A stretch of 64,000 nt of DNA from Halobacteriovoraceae bacterium (lineage in GTDB: Bacteria > Bdellovibrionota > Bacteriovoracia > Bacteriovoracales > Bacteriovoracaceae). The position numbers were made by a program, and so were the translations under genes. The notes under the pieces are model-generated. The model did no database searches and was not told where the DNA came from. It was given only the letters and a program-made list of their open reading frames with translations. The stretch covers positions 682,001-746,000 of the forward strand of contig JACKAJ010000015.1 in the NCBI GenBank assembly GCA_020635135.1. The letters run 5' to 3'. The stretch's first letter is position 1. Each line of letters begins with the position of its first letter. Positions 26,009 to 35,123 of the stretch are shown in pieces.

Positions 26009-26458
26009 TTAATATTCTTTTGGAATCCATTGTTCTGGGTTCTCACTAGCAATTCCGCGGTTAACGGGCAACGTTTTATAATTTTCTTTTTTACCTTGAT
26101 CTTTACCAAGAACAATGAGCTTTCCTTTACCTTTATAACCCGGGCAATAGTATGAAAACTCTCCTGGATTTTTAAAAACCACTTCCCCTTCTGTCACTTT
26201 CCCTACACTCGCAGAAAGAAAAAGCTCATGACCTTTTAAAAGCAAGCACTGGGATTCTTCAGTCGTTGATGTCACAAAGAAGCGAATCTTCTCACCTTCA
26301 AAGGCAAAAAGATAATCGGGATAATAGCCTTCAGGAGTTACAATCACTGAGTATGATCGTTCAGGGTGATCAAACTTCTTCAAACTATGATGGTCGTAGT
26401 CCTCTGAGTAGGATCGACCCACGACAATTAAAAGACTGAAAATAATAAACTTTTTCAT
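26009..26458 (-). CDS. Exported cupredoxin-fold protein with incomplete copper ligands
   Basis: 149 residues with a signal peptide. Residues about 38-118 have the cupredoxin (plastocyanin-like) beta pattern ending in FSYYCPGYKGKGKLIVLG. The copper cysteine is present, but the C-terminal His and Met that normally follow it are replaced by Tyr/Lys/Gly, so a standard type-1 copper site is unlikely. The GGAGTAAAGC upstream gives a good ribosome-binding site. Abuts cpaF. Confidence 0.6.
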   Translation of the reverse strand: MKKFIIFSLLIVVGRSYSEDYDHHSLKKFDHPERSYSVIVTPEGYYPDYLFAFEGEKIRFFVTSTTEESQCLLLKGHELFLSASVGKVTEGEVVFKNPGEFSYYCPGYKGKGKLIVLGKDQGKKENYKTLPVNRGIASENPEQWIPKEY

Positions 26459-26515
26459 GCTTTACTCCATTCTTGAATACTTTATCGCCTAATAAATAGA
26501 GGGGTTTTATGACTA

Positions 26516-27436
26516 TTACTTGAGAAGAAAAATCTGCCTATCGAGCAATGAAAGGGCATCTTCGAGAAAGGGTGCAAATTTGAGAACGCTCTCACTTAAG
26601 ACTTCATCTTGAGGAAGCCACAATAAGCCTGTGCACTCTCCTATAGAGACAAAATCATTTCGCTCACCAATCACAATTCCAATCACTTCGTTATTCTGAT
26701 TAAAAACGGGAGCGCCAGAGCTACCTGCAAAAATATCCAAGTTCATAGAATAATAATTTCCAAGCTCAGAACTTACATGAGCATCCATGGAAACTTTCAT
26801 GGGTAAGCCAAGAGGGTGGCTCAAAGTAAAAAACTTTTGACTCCAGTCGATCGCCCCATCGTCCATCAGCCGCAATTTTACTGGCTTTCTCTTTTCCACT
26901 TTGCGATCCAACTCAAACAAGGTGTAATCCAGTCCCCAGGGGCCAAACTCATCTTCAGTAGCCGACGAGATTATCTTCTGGCAATGATAAAGACTCTTGT
27001 TGGGAATCACCACCCCTTCAGCACTTTCTTTTGTTTTTAAGGTGTAATCAAAGACCACATCAAAATTCTCACAAGCTTCTTGTGAACGAAGGCAATGCCC
27101 TGCTGTCAGCATATGCTTTTCTGATATTAAAAAAGCTGAGCATTCTCCAAGAACATTTTGATTTTGATAGGGAACTTCAGCACAAAAAGGTTTGTCACTG
27201 CCAAACAAAGTAAAACTATCCTTTAAACTCGCAGTTCGATGAATTGTTTTTCTTTTTGATTGAGTTATTCTGGACTGACGAGGGACTAGCATTGCAACGG
27301 CTTTAGAATTTTTTTTCATCGAGCGATCGGTGACTTTGCTAACTTCCTGTATATCAATTTTCGGACCATAAATGGTATCGGCCTGAACTGATGCCGAAAT
27401 TAATATAAACAAAAAACTTAAAAACTTCACTATCAA
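26516..27436 (-). CDS. Secreted trypsin-like (S1) serine protease
   Basis: 306 residues with a signal peptide and a pro-region of about 70 residues. The catalytic triad is visible: His in LTAGHC, Asp in GLDYTLFEL, Ser in FAGSSGAPVF. Several cysteines (CAEV, GECSA, ACENF) could form disulfides. A chymotrypsin/V8-type fold acting in the periplasm or outside the cell is expected. Its start overlaps the YqfO-like gene by 4 bases. Confidence 0.85.
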   Translation of the reverse strand: MIVKFLSFLFILISASVQADTIYGPKIDIQEVSKVTDRSMKKNSKAVAMLVPRQSRITQSKRKTIHRTASLKDSFTLFGSDKPFCAEVPYQNQNVLGECSAFLISEKHMLTAGHCLRSQEACENFDVVFDYTLKTKESAEGVVIPNKSLYHCQKIISSATEDEFGPWGLDYTLFELDRKVEKRKPVKLRLMDDGAIDWSQKFFTLSHPLGLPMKVSMDAHVSSELGNYYSMNLDIFAGSSGAPVFNQNNEVIGIVIGERNDFVSIGECTGLLWLPQDEVLSESVLKFAPFLEDALSLLDRQIFLLK

Positions 27437-27741
27437 CTCTCAATAGCTATGAAACCATAAGCCGGCTCTTCGTAGGGGTGAGATTTTTTCAAAGCTTCTA
27501 AAACTTGGTTCTTTCGATCTTTTGCACACACCATTTCCACTTTTACTTCTTGAACTTTAGAAATCTCCCCTTTTTTCCCCTCAAAGGGCCTGCTGTCTTC
27601 TAAAGGGAGATACTGTCCGACACCACTATACTCAAAGCTACAGTGGGAATACTCACCAATCTTTCCAGCACCAGCTGAAAACATGGCCTCTTTCACGGCT
27701 TCTTTGTGTTCTTGGGGGACGTAAAAATACACCAAATACAT
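27433..27741 (-). CDS. YqfO-like NIF3-associated domain protein
   Basis: 102 residues from the ATG at 27741, which has AGGGTGA upstream; a GTG three codons earlier is possible. The pattern YFYVPQEHKEAVKEAMFSAG, GKIGEYSHCSFE and HPYEEPAYGF matches the stand-alone YqfO domain, a CutA/PII-like ferredoxin fold that is also inserted in NIF3 proteins. Its molecular role is not established. First gene of the operon leading to the protease, cupredoxin and CpaF. Confidence 0.85.
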   Translation of the reverse strand: MYLVYFYVPQEHKEAVKEAMFSAGAGKIGEYSHCSFEYSGVGQYLPLEDSRPFEGKKGEISKVQEVKVEMVCAKDRKNQVLEALKKSHPYEEPAYGFIAIES

Positions 27742-27814
27742 GGAAATCACCCTAGCATAATCCTAGAGAACAGTTGATAGAAATTACAAACTTTCGACAT
27801 TAAACATTCTTTAT

Positions 27815-27844
27815 TTGACGCCTTGCCTTGCTTTGAAGTATGTT
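27815..27844 (+). promoter_or_regulatory. Putative queF promoter
   Basis: TTGACG at 27815-27820 and TATGTT at 27839-27844 with an 18-bp spacer. The predicted start near 27851 leaves a leader of about 14 bases, just enough for the AAGGAG site, and rules out room for a preQ1 riboswitch. Confidence 0.5.
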
Positions 27845-27864
27845 CTCGTCGCAAGGAGTCTAAA

Positions 27865-28371
27865 ATGAGTGGTCGGCAATCAAAAGAGCTCGAGGGGCTA
27901 TCGCACCTTGGGAATAATACCCAAAGCTACCAGGTACAATACAACCCGGAACTTTTGGAAAAATTTGTGAATAAAAACCCTGAAAACGATCAGTGGGTTA
28001 GTTTTGTGTGCACAGAATTTACCTCTCTGTGTCCCATCACAGGTCAACCGGACTTCGCCAAAATTTTTATAAACTACATTGCCGATAAACACATGGTGGA
28101 ATCAAAATCCCTCAAGCTTTACCTCTTTAGCTTTAGAAATCACGGCGATTTTCACGAAGATTGCGTGCAAAAAATTTGCAATGATATTTCAAAACTCATT
28201 GCTCCAAAATTTATCGAAGTGATTGGAGAATTTACTCCCCGTGGAGGTATTGCCATTTACCCCTATTCAAGTCAGCATAATGGAGAGGCGGCATTTGAAA
28301 CGCTCCACCAACAGCGTATGATTAATTACAAGCCTGGAGCTTATAGTTTTTCACTGGGTCGCCCTTACTAA
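27865..28371 (+). CDS. queF: NADPH-dependent preQ0 reductase QueF
   Basis: Reduces 7-cyano-7-deazaguanine to preQ1 in queuosine synthesis. 168 residues from the ATG at 27865 with AAGGAG at the right distance; an upstream in-frame ATG at 27823 lies before the predicted transcript start. This is the short (unimodular, YkvM-type) form. The active-site Cys is in FTSLCPITGQPDFAKI, the QueF motif ESKSLKLYLFSFRNHG binds NADPH, and FHEDC carries catalytic residues. Confidence 0.95.
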   Translation: MSGRQSKELEGLSHLGNNTQSYQVQYNPELLEKFVNKNPENDQWVSFVCTEFTSLCPITGQPDFAKIFINYIADKHMVESKSLKLYLFSFRNHGDFHEDCVQKICNDISKLIAPKFIEVIGEFTPRGGIAIYPYSSQHNGEAAFETLHQQRMINYKPGAYSFSLGRPY

Positions 28372-28396
28372 GTTAAACTATTTTTAAGGATCTCGT

Positions 28397-29137
28397 TTGC
28401 TCTCTGTAATTATCATTACCAAAAATGAAGAAAAAAATATTGAAAAATGCTTAGCCTCTGTCGCTTGGTGCGATGAAATTATTGTTTATGACAGTGGTAG
28501 CAGCGATAAAACTCTTGAGATTGCCAAAAAATTTACCGACAAAATTTACAGTGACTCGCAATGGCCAGGCTTTGGCGTTCAAAAGCAAAGGGCTTTGGAT
28601 AAGGCCAGCATGCCCTGGGTCCTCTCACTCGATGCCGATGAAATCGTTAGTGAAAATCTCAAAATAGAAATAAAAGAAGTGATTTCGAAAAATGAAATTG
28701 AAGGTTATTACATCCCTCGACTTTCCCATATTGCCGATCAACCCGTTAAGCATAGCGGCTGGTATCCAGATTACATTATTCGACTTTTTAAAAAAGACAG
28801 TGCTCGCTTTTCAGATTCCCCTGTCCACGAAAAAGTTTTAATCTCTGGAGAAACCCAGAAACTTAAAAACCCTCTGCTTCATTTTCCTTATCCTCGAGTA
28901 GAAATGCTAGTCAACAAACTCAATCAGTATTCTACAATTGGAGCTGCTGAAGCCAATGCAGCAGGGAAAAAAGTGTGCTTCATGGGTGTCATTTTGCGAA
29001 TGAAGCTAGCTTTCATTAAACATTATTTTCTAAAACTAGGTTTTCTCGATGGCCAAGTGGGATTTATTGTTGCTATGAGTGCTGCTGAAACAACTTATTA
29101 TAAATATTTAAAACTCTATTATCTCAATAAAGAATGA
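28397..29137 (+). CDS. Family 2 glycosyltransferase, LPS-core (WaaE-like)
   Basis: 246 residues with a GT-A fold. The start VIIITKNEEKNIEKCLASV, the nucleotide-binding SLDADEIV (DxD-like) and YPDYIIRLF match the WaaE/KdtX group that adds a hexose to inner-core heptose of LPS. The start codon is a TTG with AAGGA 6 bases upstream; no ATG fits. It overlaps the heptosyltransferase gene by 4 bases, supporting an LPS-core role. Confidence 0.85.
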   Translation: MLSVIIITKNEEKNIEKCLASVAWCDEIIVYDSGSSDKTLEIAKKFTDKIYSDSQWPGFGVQKQRALDKASMPWVLSLDADEIVSENLKIEIKEVISKNEIEGYYIPRLSHIADQPVKHSGWYPDYIIRLFKKDSARFSDSPVHEKVLISGETQKLKNPLLHFPYPRVEMLVNKLNQYSTIGAAEANAAGKKVCFMGVILRMKLAFIKHYFLKLGFLDGQVGFIVAMSAAETTYYKYLKLYYLNKE

Positions 29138-30141
29138 AAATTAAAAAGCTCCATTCCCTTATCATTTCGCGCACTGATGCGATAGGTGATGTGATCCTTA
29201 CACTCCCACTGCTTGGGCTTTTAAAAAAATATCACCCTGAACTTAAGATTTTTTTTCTAGGAAGAAGTTACACTCGTGATATTCTAGAACTTTCAACTCA
29301 CGTGGATCAATTCCTTGACTGGGATGAAATTTCAAAATTACCCATCAAAGAACAAGTGCAATCTCTGCAAAGTCTCTCGAGTGAAAGCATTTTGCACGTT
29401 TTTCCCAGAAAAGAAATTGCGGCCCTGGCCTCCAAGGCCAAGATACCTTTTCGGATAGGAACAACTAATCGAATCTATCATTGGTTGAGTTGCAATAAGT
29501 TAGTTTCATTGTCTCGAAAAAATTCTGATCTTCACGAAGCCCAGCTTAATATTTTGCTCGCTCAAAAAGCAGAACTTCTTCCTGAAAACGTTGAAGCCAA
29601 TCTTGAACAATTAAAAAGTTTTTATGGTTTAAAAATCCACGCAACTTCCACTCCAGAAAAAGCGGTAGTGCTCCACCCTGGTTCTCGCGGAAGTGCTCGA
29701 ATTTGGAAGATTGAATATTTTGCCATCCTCGCCAAGCTTTTAGTTGAAAAAAACATTCCCGTCTATATTACCGGTACCCAAAATGAAGGAGAGCAGTTTA
29801 ATGAATATTTTTCTTCTATTCATTCTCCCCTCTTTCACAATATGACAGGGAAACATACAGTCCGGGAACTAGTAGAATTTATTTCCAGCAAATCAGCCTT
29901 AGTCGCTTCATCGACTGGCCCCCTTCACATTGCAGCTGCTTTAGGTGTGCATGCTCTCGGAATATTCCCACCTCGCCGTCCCACTCATCCCGGTCGTTGG
30001 GCCCCAATAGGAGAACACACTACCGTCTTTGTTGCTGATAAACCCGACTGTCATGCATGTGAAGGAAAAAATGTTTGCCCTTGTGTGGATGCCATCTTGC
30101 CTGAGCAGGTACTCAAAAGTCTCTTAAAAAAACTTAATTAA
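29134..30141 (+). CDS. Heptosyltransferase (GT9) for LPS core
   Basis: 335 residues, GT-B fold, similar to WaaC/WaaF/RfaQ. N-terminal SRTDAIGDVILTLPLLGLL is the GT9 signature; VLHPGSRGSARIWK and the acceptor/donor motif SSTGPLHIAAALG are also present. C-terminal cysteines (CHACEGKNVCPC) resemble those seen in several bacterial GT9 proteins. It transfers ADP-heptose residues on the cytoplasmic face of the inner membrane. Its 3' end overlaps the convergent transporter gene by 18 bases. Confidence 0.9.
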   Translation: MKIKKLHSLIISRTDAIGDVILTLPLLGLLKKYHPELKIFFLGRSYTRDILELSTHVDQFLDWDEISKLPIKEQVQSLQSLSSESILHVFPRKEIAALASKAKIPFRIGTTNRIYHWLSCNKLVSLSRKNSDLHEAQLNILLAQKAELLPENVEANLEQLKSFYGLKIHATSTPEKAVVLHPGSRGSARIWKIEYFAILAKLLVEKNIPVYITGTQNEGEQFNEYFSSIHSPLFHNMTGKHTVRELVEFISSKSALVASSTGPLHIAAALGVHALGIFPPRRPTHPGRWAPIGEHTTVFVADKPDCHACEGKNVCPCVDAILPEQVLKSLLKKLN

Positions 30142-31389
30142 AAAGTAGATAAGAACAAAAATTGAAAAAAACAATAAACTAATCGGTGTGAGTTTATCGA
30201 GGAACTCTACATATTTACCAGAATTAAAAGTTTTGGTATTTTTAATTTTTTTGAATAAAAGATAATTCATATAACCAATAATCGGTGTCACAAGAAATGA
30301 AATGGTTGTGGCAAAATCCACCATCGCTCTCATATTTTCGAGAAACAAAAATAATAGCAATGCTGTTCCTGCAATCACAAAGACAAGACTGATCATATAG
30401 CTCTTTGGTTTTTCGGGAGTTTCAAATGTTAAATGAAAACATCGACTTAAAACTCTTGGAAAAGCATCCAAGCATGTCAAAGTGGTACTGATCATTGTTG
30501 CCAAGCAAGCAAAGGTAATAAGTGATTTTGACCACGATCCAAGATTTTTTGAAAACAACTCAACTAACTGACCTGCAAAGCTCACAGCACTTGGAGAAAA
30601 ATTTTCACCTGAAGCGTGCATGACAAGAGCTCCTAACATTAAAAAGAAAACAGCAAGCACCGCTGTTCCAATATAGCCCACATAAAAATCAAAATAACTA
30701 TCTTTCACACTTTTTTCGTTGGCAGGCTGCCAATTATTGCGCTCACAATACCAAAGAGAATGCCACGCAGATATATCGACAGGAGCTGGCATCCATCCGA
30801 TAAAGGCAATAAGAAACATTAAATCACTTCGATTAAAAAAATCAAAATACTGGAAAGTAAATGAAGTGCTTTCAGGTTCGAATTCTCTCAAAGCTAAAGT
30901 CGCTGCAATAATAGTGGCAAGAGAAAGCGCAATCACGATATATTTGGTAAGACTATCCAACGCTCCATACTTGCCAACCACAAGAATAACTCCTGAAACA
31001 ACTAATAGAAGAGTGGCCGCTGCGACCGGAGACAACCCGAGTTCCGGGAAGGCCAGAAGTGTAATTCCAGCAGTGACAATAACAATCGCTGCTTCAATGA
31101 TGAGCATTGTAAGAATTGTCATGACAAAAAATAAAAGAAGATATGGCCTACCCAGATCCCTATAACCATCAAGGAGACTTTTTCCAGAAGTTGCAGGGTA
31201 TCTCACGGCCATTTCTAGAAATGGAAGTTTTAAAAAGTTTGCGAGAAAAACAAAGATAAGGAGGTCGAAACTATAAAGTGCTCCTGCCCTGGTTGATTGA
31301 ACCAAATGAGAAACTCCAATAGCTGCTCCAGCATAAATGAGCCCAGGACCTAAAATCTTAAATTTTTCAATCGCTTTGTTTAAACTCAT
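30124..31389 (-). CDS. Nramp-related membrane transporter without the canonical metal site
   Basis: 421 residues with about eleven membrane helices and the LeuT-like Nramp pattern. In Nramp metal carriers helix 1 holds DPGN and helix 6 holds MPH. Here helix 1 reads GAAIGVSHLVQSTRAGA and helix 6 reads GWMPAPVDISAWHS, so the Asp, Asn and His ligands are replaced. The substrate is therefore probably not Mn/Fe in the usual way; Nramp-related proteins carrying Mg, Al or no metal are known. Overlaps rqcH by 23 bases. Confidence 0.8.
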   Translation of the reverse strand: MSLNKAIEKFKILGPGLIYAGAAIGVSHLVQSTRAGALYSFDLLIFVFLANFLKLPFLEMAVRYPATSGKSLLDGYRDLGRPYLLLFFVMTILTMLIIEAAIVIVTAGITLLAFPELGLSPVAAATLLLVVSGVILVVGKYGALDSLTKYIVIALSLATIIAATLALREFEPESTSFTFQYFDFFNRSDLMFLIAFIGWMPAPVDISAWHSLWYCERNNWQPANEKSVKDSYFDFYVGYIGTAVLAVFFLMLGALVMHASGENFSPSAVSFAGQLVELFSKNLGSWSKSLITFACLATMISTTLTCLDAFPRVLSRCFHLTFETPEKPKSYMISLVFVIAGTALLLFLFLENMRAMVDFATTISFLVTPIIGYMNYLLFKKIKNTKTFNSGKYVEFLDKLTPISLLFFSIFVLIYFLIKFF

Positions 31390-32710
31390 TTTTCCAACTA
31401 GTTGTGTAGTGAATAGTCACTCTTTTTTCTTTTTTAAAGTGGACACTGCCTGGTTTCCCTTTAACACCTTTTAAATTTTTGACCTCAGTATAAAGGAGTG
31501 GAACTTCTTCTGGTACATAGCCTGAACAATCTCTCAAAAGACTGCCTAAAATTTGCAAAACTGGCAATTCAAAACTTATCTTACTTAAGCATTTAACATA
31601 AAGATGGGCACTAGGGACATTATCAATATGAAACCAAAAATCACCTTTTTTCGCCCATTTAGTTCGTAATTCATCATTAGATTGCGCCGATTTTCCAGCA
31701 GCAACTTTAAAATTCAGAGATTCGTAAAAATTCCCTTCCAGTGATTTTTTTTCTTTATTCTTTTTAAGGGTAATTTTCCAAACAGGCATGATTGTCTTAA
31801 TTTTATAACTCGATTTTTCATGAGATTTATTTTGAAGCTTCGCTTGTTCTTTCTCCAACCGCTCCAATATAAATGGTTCTGCAAGTTTAAGACGCTTTAT
31901 TTTTTGAAAAATCACATCTAATTTTTGAAAAGAATTATTCTGAGAAGTAAACTGAAAACGAATCCCTGCTACTTGACACTTCCCTTGAAGTTTTTCCAGC
32001 GATAGACAACTACCTTTTTCATTCAACTCATCACGATATTGAAAACACAAAGTTTGGAGTGTTTTCCATGCACGTATCTTTTTCAAATCTCCTTCAATAT
32101 TTTGAACTTTTCTTTTTTGGGTGCGTTCCCACTTCTTTTTCTCTTTCTTGCCACTATAGTTTTTAATTTCTTCTGCTAATAAATTTTCGATGGGTTGAAA
32201 ACTTATTTTTTGTTCTTTCGATATATCTTCTCTTCCTATGTCATCAAAAATGTCAAAATCAATTTCTTGGAACTCAATTTCTCCATTCCAGGACAAAAGA
32301 AGTTTTCGAGAATCCTCAGATTGGCGGGCATCGACAAAATAACTCTCACGCCCTCTCCAAAAATAAAAAAACTTTTGAACTTTTCCCCATTTATAATATT
32401 GAAAAGAAATAATGCGATCTTTCTTGTCCACTTCAAGCGAATGAAAAATTCCCCCCGTAAAATGTTTTCGCAAATATTCGAGAAGAGTATCTCGGGTGCG
32501 TAGTTCAGAATCAGGTTGTTTTTCTGAAAGCCACACTCCTTCAAAACCTCCTCCTCGACCAAGATACAGCCACCAAGTTTTTCCCGGGCTTCGCAAACTG
32601 ATGGCGATATAACGTCCCGTGCTATAAATTTTTTGAATAAATGACCCTGAGGCAATAGCCTTTTGAATTTCAATTGTTTGATTTTTAAGAGTATTATAAT
32701 TTTGTATCAT
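31367..32710 (-). CDS. rqcH: RqcH/NFACT-family ribosome-quality-control protein
   Basis: 447 residues, shorter than the usual 550-570. The N-terminal NFACT-N part includes KKDRIISF, where the Asp-Arg pair matches the one needed for tRNA-dependent Ala-tailing. A long charged coiled region spans about 170-320. The C-terminal NFACT-R domain reads DELRTKWAKKGDFWFHIDN and HLYVKCLS. RqcH recruits tRNA-Ala to stalled 50S subunits. Its ATG shares the tetranucleotide CATG with the start of the divergent mutS2 gene. The shortening, mainly of the middle, is worth noting but the family call is firm. Confidence 0.85.
   Translation of the reverse strand: MIQNYNTLKNQTIEIQKAIASGSFIQKIYSTGRYIAISLRSPGKTWWLYLGRGGGFEGVWLSEKQPDSELRTRDTLLEYLRKHFTGGIFHSLEVDKKDRIISFQYYKWGKVQKFFYFWRGRESYFVDARQSEDSRKLLLSWNGEIEFQEIDFDIFDDIGREDISKEQKISFQPIENLLAEEIKNYSGKKEKKKWERTQKRKVQNIEGDLKKIRAWKTLQTLCFQYRDELNEKGSCLSLEKLQGKCQVAGIRFQFTSQNNSFQKLDVIFQKIKRLKLAEPFILERLEKEQAKLQNKSHEKSSYKIKTIMPVWKITLKKNKEKKSLEGNFYESLNFKVAAGKSAQSNDELRTKWAKKGDFWFHIDNVPSAHLYVKCLSKISFELPVLQILGSLLRDCSGYVPEEVPLLYTEVKNLKGVKGKPGSVHFKKEKRVTIHYTTSWKNEFKQSD
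32674..32700 (+). promoter_or_regulatory. Putative mutS2 promoter giving a leaderless transcript
   Basis: A perfect TATAAT at 32695-32700 ends 8 bases before the mutS2 ATG, so transcription should start at about 32707 and leave essentially no leader. TTGTTT at 32674-32679 is a weak -35 with a 15-bp spacer. The element lies within the 5' coding part of rqcH. Confidence 0.5.
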
Positions 32711-35090
32711 GAATTTAAATCTTCTCGATAGAAATGATTACCAATTTCTCCAACTTCTCGACTGGGAGCTCTTCTCCCATGATATCGCTCAAAATGCTTA
32801 TTTTGAATACAATAAAGAGAGAATTACCGCTCCACCACTAAAAAAGAAGCTAAGCCAGATAACTTCCTCTCATGAAATTATCGAAAAATGCTTGAGCGTG
32901 CTGGATTCAGAAAACTTTAACAATTTTTATACGCAAATTCATCAACTGCCCTCCCAATCTATCATGCAAGATATGATCAAGAGATTGCAAATCCAGGGAA
33001 TCATGACACTGAAAGAAGTTCATCAGTTGACGAGTATTTTAGAAATTATTTTTCAGCAATCAATTTTTGTAGAAACTTTTTTTCCTGGAAATGCTTTACC
33101 ACGAGAAACAAAAAATAAACTTTATCAAAAGTTGATTAACCCTCTGAGGACTTTTGTCGATTATGATGGAAATATCGAATACCCAAAACATCCCGCACTT
33201 TCTCCACTCTATAGAGAATTAACCCAACTTGATCTCAAGACTAAAGAGTTTTTAAAACAAACCATCAATGAACTTCGAAAAAAAGATATTATTCAAATAG
33301 ATACTTACGACATTATAAGTGGCCACTATGTTATTATTGTGAAATCAGATCACTATAATCAAAACCTCGGGCGCATTATTGCTCGTTCAGATTCAGGTCA
33401 AACTCTTTATCTCGAACCTTATGAACTCCATAATCGCTCTTTGGAACGCCAAGAACTATCGACTAAGCTTGAGCAAGAAATCTATCGCATCAGTATCGAA
33501 TTTGCGGGTATTTTGAATGAACATTACGATTTCCTTAAAAACTCTCTCTGGATTCTCCACGAAATCGATTACTATTTCTGTCTTGCAGGTTACTGCCAAA
33601 AACACAACCTCAGTAAACCTAAACTCGCCAAAGAGCCTAAAATTATTTTAGAAGATTTCTATCACCCACTTTTAGAGACTCCCGTAAAAAATGATCTCAA
33701 ATTAACGGCCTACCATCGAGGACTCGTCGTCTCTGGTCCCAATACAGGTGGAAAAACAATTACCCTTAAATCTTTATGTTTGGCCCAACTCATGCTCCAC
33801 ATGGGGCTTTACATACCTGCTGCCCATGCCGAAATGTATCCTTTTGATGAAGTTTATTTTATCTCTCAAGATCATCAAAATATTTCAGAGGGACTAAGTT
33901 CCTTTAGTTCTGAATCTAAGTTTTACTTAGAACTCACTAAAAATATTGGAAATAATGCTATCGTCTTTATTGATGAAATTTTTAATTCTACATCGTCAGA
34001 AGAAGCCAGTGCATTGGCCCTAGGTTTTTTTGATTATCTTAAACAAAAGTCGGATCCATTTATACTTGTTTCAACTCACCATCAAATGTTAAAAGTTAAA
34101 GTTCATGAAGCAGGAAATTTTTTGTCTTGTCACGTTGGATTTGATCAAGATAATCACGTCCCGACTTACAAACTTCACTTTGGAACTCCTGGATCTTCTC
34201 AGGCCATCGATATTTTTGAAAAAATTTCTCCAAGCTATCCCTTTGCTCACTTTATTATCGACAAGGCCAAGAGTATTCTCGATACAAAGTATATTGAGTA
34301 CGAAAAACTGCTTCATGAGGTATCTCAAAAAAATGCTCAGCTCCAAAATGAAATCATTACCTATAAAGAACTTAATGACCGGCTTAAAAATGAACTCAAA
34401 TCTCAAGAAGGACTTTTAAAGATCAAACGCGAAGAAGAAATACAGAAGTTTTCTTTTGTCCTCAAAAAATTAGAAGAAAAAGCACTTAGCCTTATTGAAG
34501 ACATCAAAAAAGATCAATTTGTTGGAAAGAAAAAAATTGAAAAACACTTTAGAGAAATCAAAGATGATCTCCACAACTTAGCCCCGGAAGCTCACCATGA
34601 AACCGACTCTCAATACCCCCCTCTTCAAGAGTCTCCGGTAGTCGGAAAACATTATCTCTATATACCCATGCAAAAAAACTTTGAAGTCATTCGCGTTGAT
34701 GAAAATAGGAAAAAAGCAACGATACAAAAAGGTCCCTTTCGTATCGACGTTTCTTTTCGAGAACTCTCGGCCACTGATAGTCATCCTGTGAAAGCGGAAC
34801 CAAGTTTTGAATTTAGTGTGCAGAAAGAAAGAATTCCACAACTTGTTCTCGATGCACGCGGACTCAAACTCGATGAGTTTCAAGAAAAAGTTCACTTAGC
34901 CTTAAGCGATCTCTATATTGAAGACATTCCTTTTATCGAAATTATTCATGGGCATGGTGAAGGTGTTTTAAAGAAATGGATTCGCGATTTTTGCGAAAAA
35001 AGTAAGGATCTGAGCTACGAAATTCCCAAACAATCAGCTGATGGTATGACCCGCATTTATTTAAAATCAGAAAATATTATTTTAGAATAA
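32709..35090 (+). CDS. mutS2: MutS2-family ATPase with Smr domain
   Basis: 793 residues. The MutS core and clamp occupy about 1-320. The ATPase has Walker A GPNTGGKTITLK (about 342) and Walker B IVFIDEIFNS (about 418), followed by a long coiled coil (about 515-620), a KOW-like beta segment (about 650-695) and a C-terminal Smr domain with LDARG and HGHGEGVLKKW. In Bacillus MutS2 binds collided ribosomes and splits them, upstream of RqcH; the divergent rqcH gene supports that role here. Start ATG overlaps the rqcH ATG; a perfect -10 lies 8 bases upstream. Confidence 0.93.
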   Translation: MNLNLLDRNDYQFLQLLDWELFSHDIAQNAYFEYNKERITAPPLKKKLSQITSSHEIIEKCLSVLDSENFNNFYTQIHQLPSQSIMQDMIKRLQIQGIMTLKEVHQLTSILEIIFQQSIFVETFFPGNALPRETKNKLYQKLINPLRTFVDYDGNIEYPKHPALSPLYRELTQLDLKTKEFLKQTINELRKKDIIQIDTYDIISGHYVIIVKSDHYNQNLGRIIARSDSGQTLYLEPYELHNRSLERQELSTKLEQEIYRISIEFAGILNEHYDFLKNSLWILHEIDYYFCLAGYCQKHNLSKPKLAKEPKIILEDFYHPLLETPVKNDLKLTAYHRGLVVSGPNTGGKTITLKSLCLAQLMLHMGLYIPAAHAEMYPFDEVYFISQDHQNISEGLSSFSSESKFYLELTKNIGNNAIVFIDEIFNSTSSEEASALALGFFDYLKQKSDPFILVSTHHQMLKVKVHEAGNFLSCHVGFDQDNHVPTYKLHFGTPGSSQAIDIFEKISPSYPFAHFIIDKAKSILDTKYIEYEKLLHEVSQKNAQLQNEIITYKELNDRLKNELKSQEGLLKIKREEEIQKFSFVLKKLEEKALSLIEDIKKDQFVGKKKIEKHFREIKDDLHNLAPEAHHETDSQYPPLQESPVVGKHYLYIPMQKNFEVIRVDENRKKATIQKGPFRIDVSFRELSATDSHPVKAEPSFEFSVQKERIPQLVLDARGLKLDEFQEKVHLALSDLYIEDIPFIEIIHGHGEGVLKKWIRDFCEKSKDLSYEIPKQSADGMTRIYLKSENIILE

Positions 35091-35091
35091 T

Positions 35092-35113
35092 AAGGGCAGA
35101 CAATGCTGCCCTT
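35092..35113. terminator. Bidirectional terminator between mutS2 and hsp20
   Basis: Perfect 8-bp stem AAGGGCAG/CTGCCCTT with a 6-base loop, 1 base after the mutS2 stop and 10 bases from the hsp20 stop. On the minus strand it is followed by TTATTATTCT, so it is stronger for hsp20. Confidence 0.65.
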
Positions 35114-35123
35114 GGGTAAGCTC

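Noticed and set aside
27781..27864. preQ1 riboswitch upstream of queF
   Set aside because: No preQ1-I type stem and A-rich tail; the predicted leader is only about 14 bases.
34089..34419. Antisense and shifted open frames of about 100 codons inside mutS2
   Set aside because: They lie wholly within the MutS2 coil/ATPase coding sequence and have no start signals.
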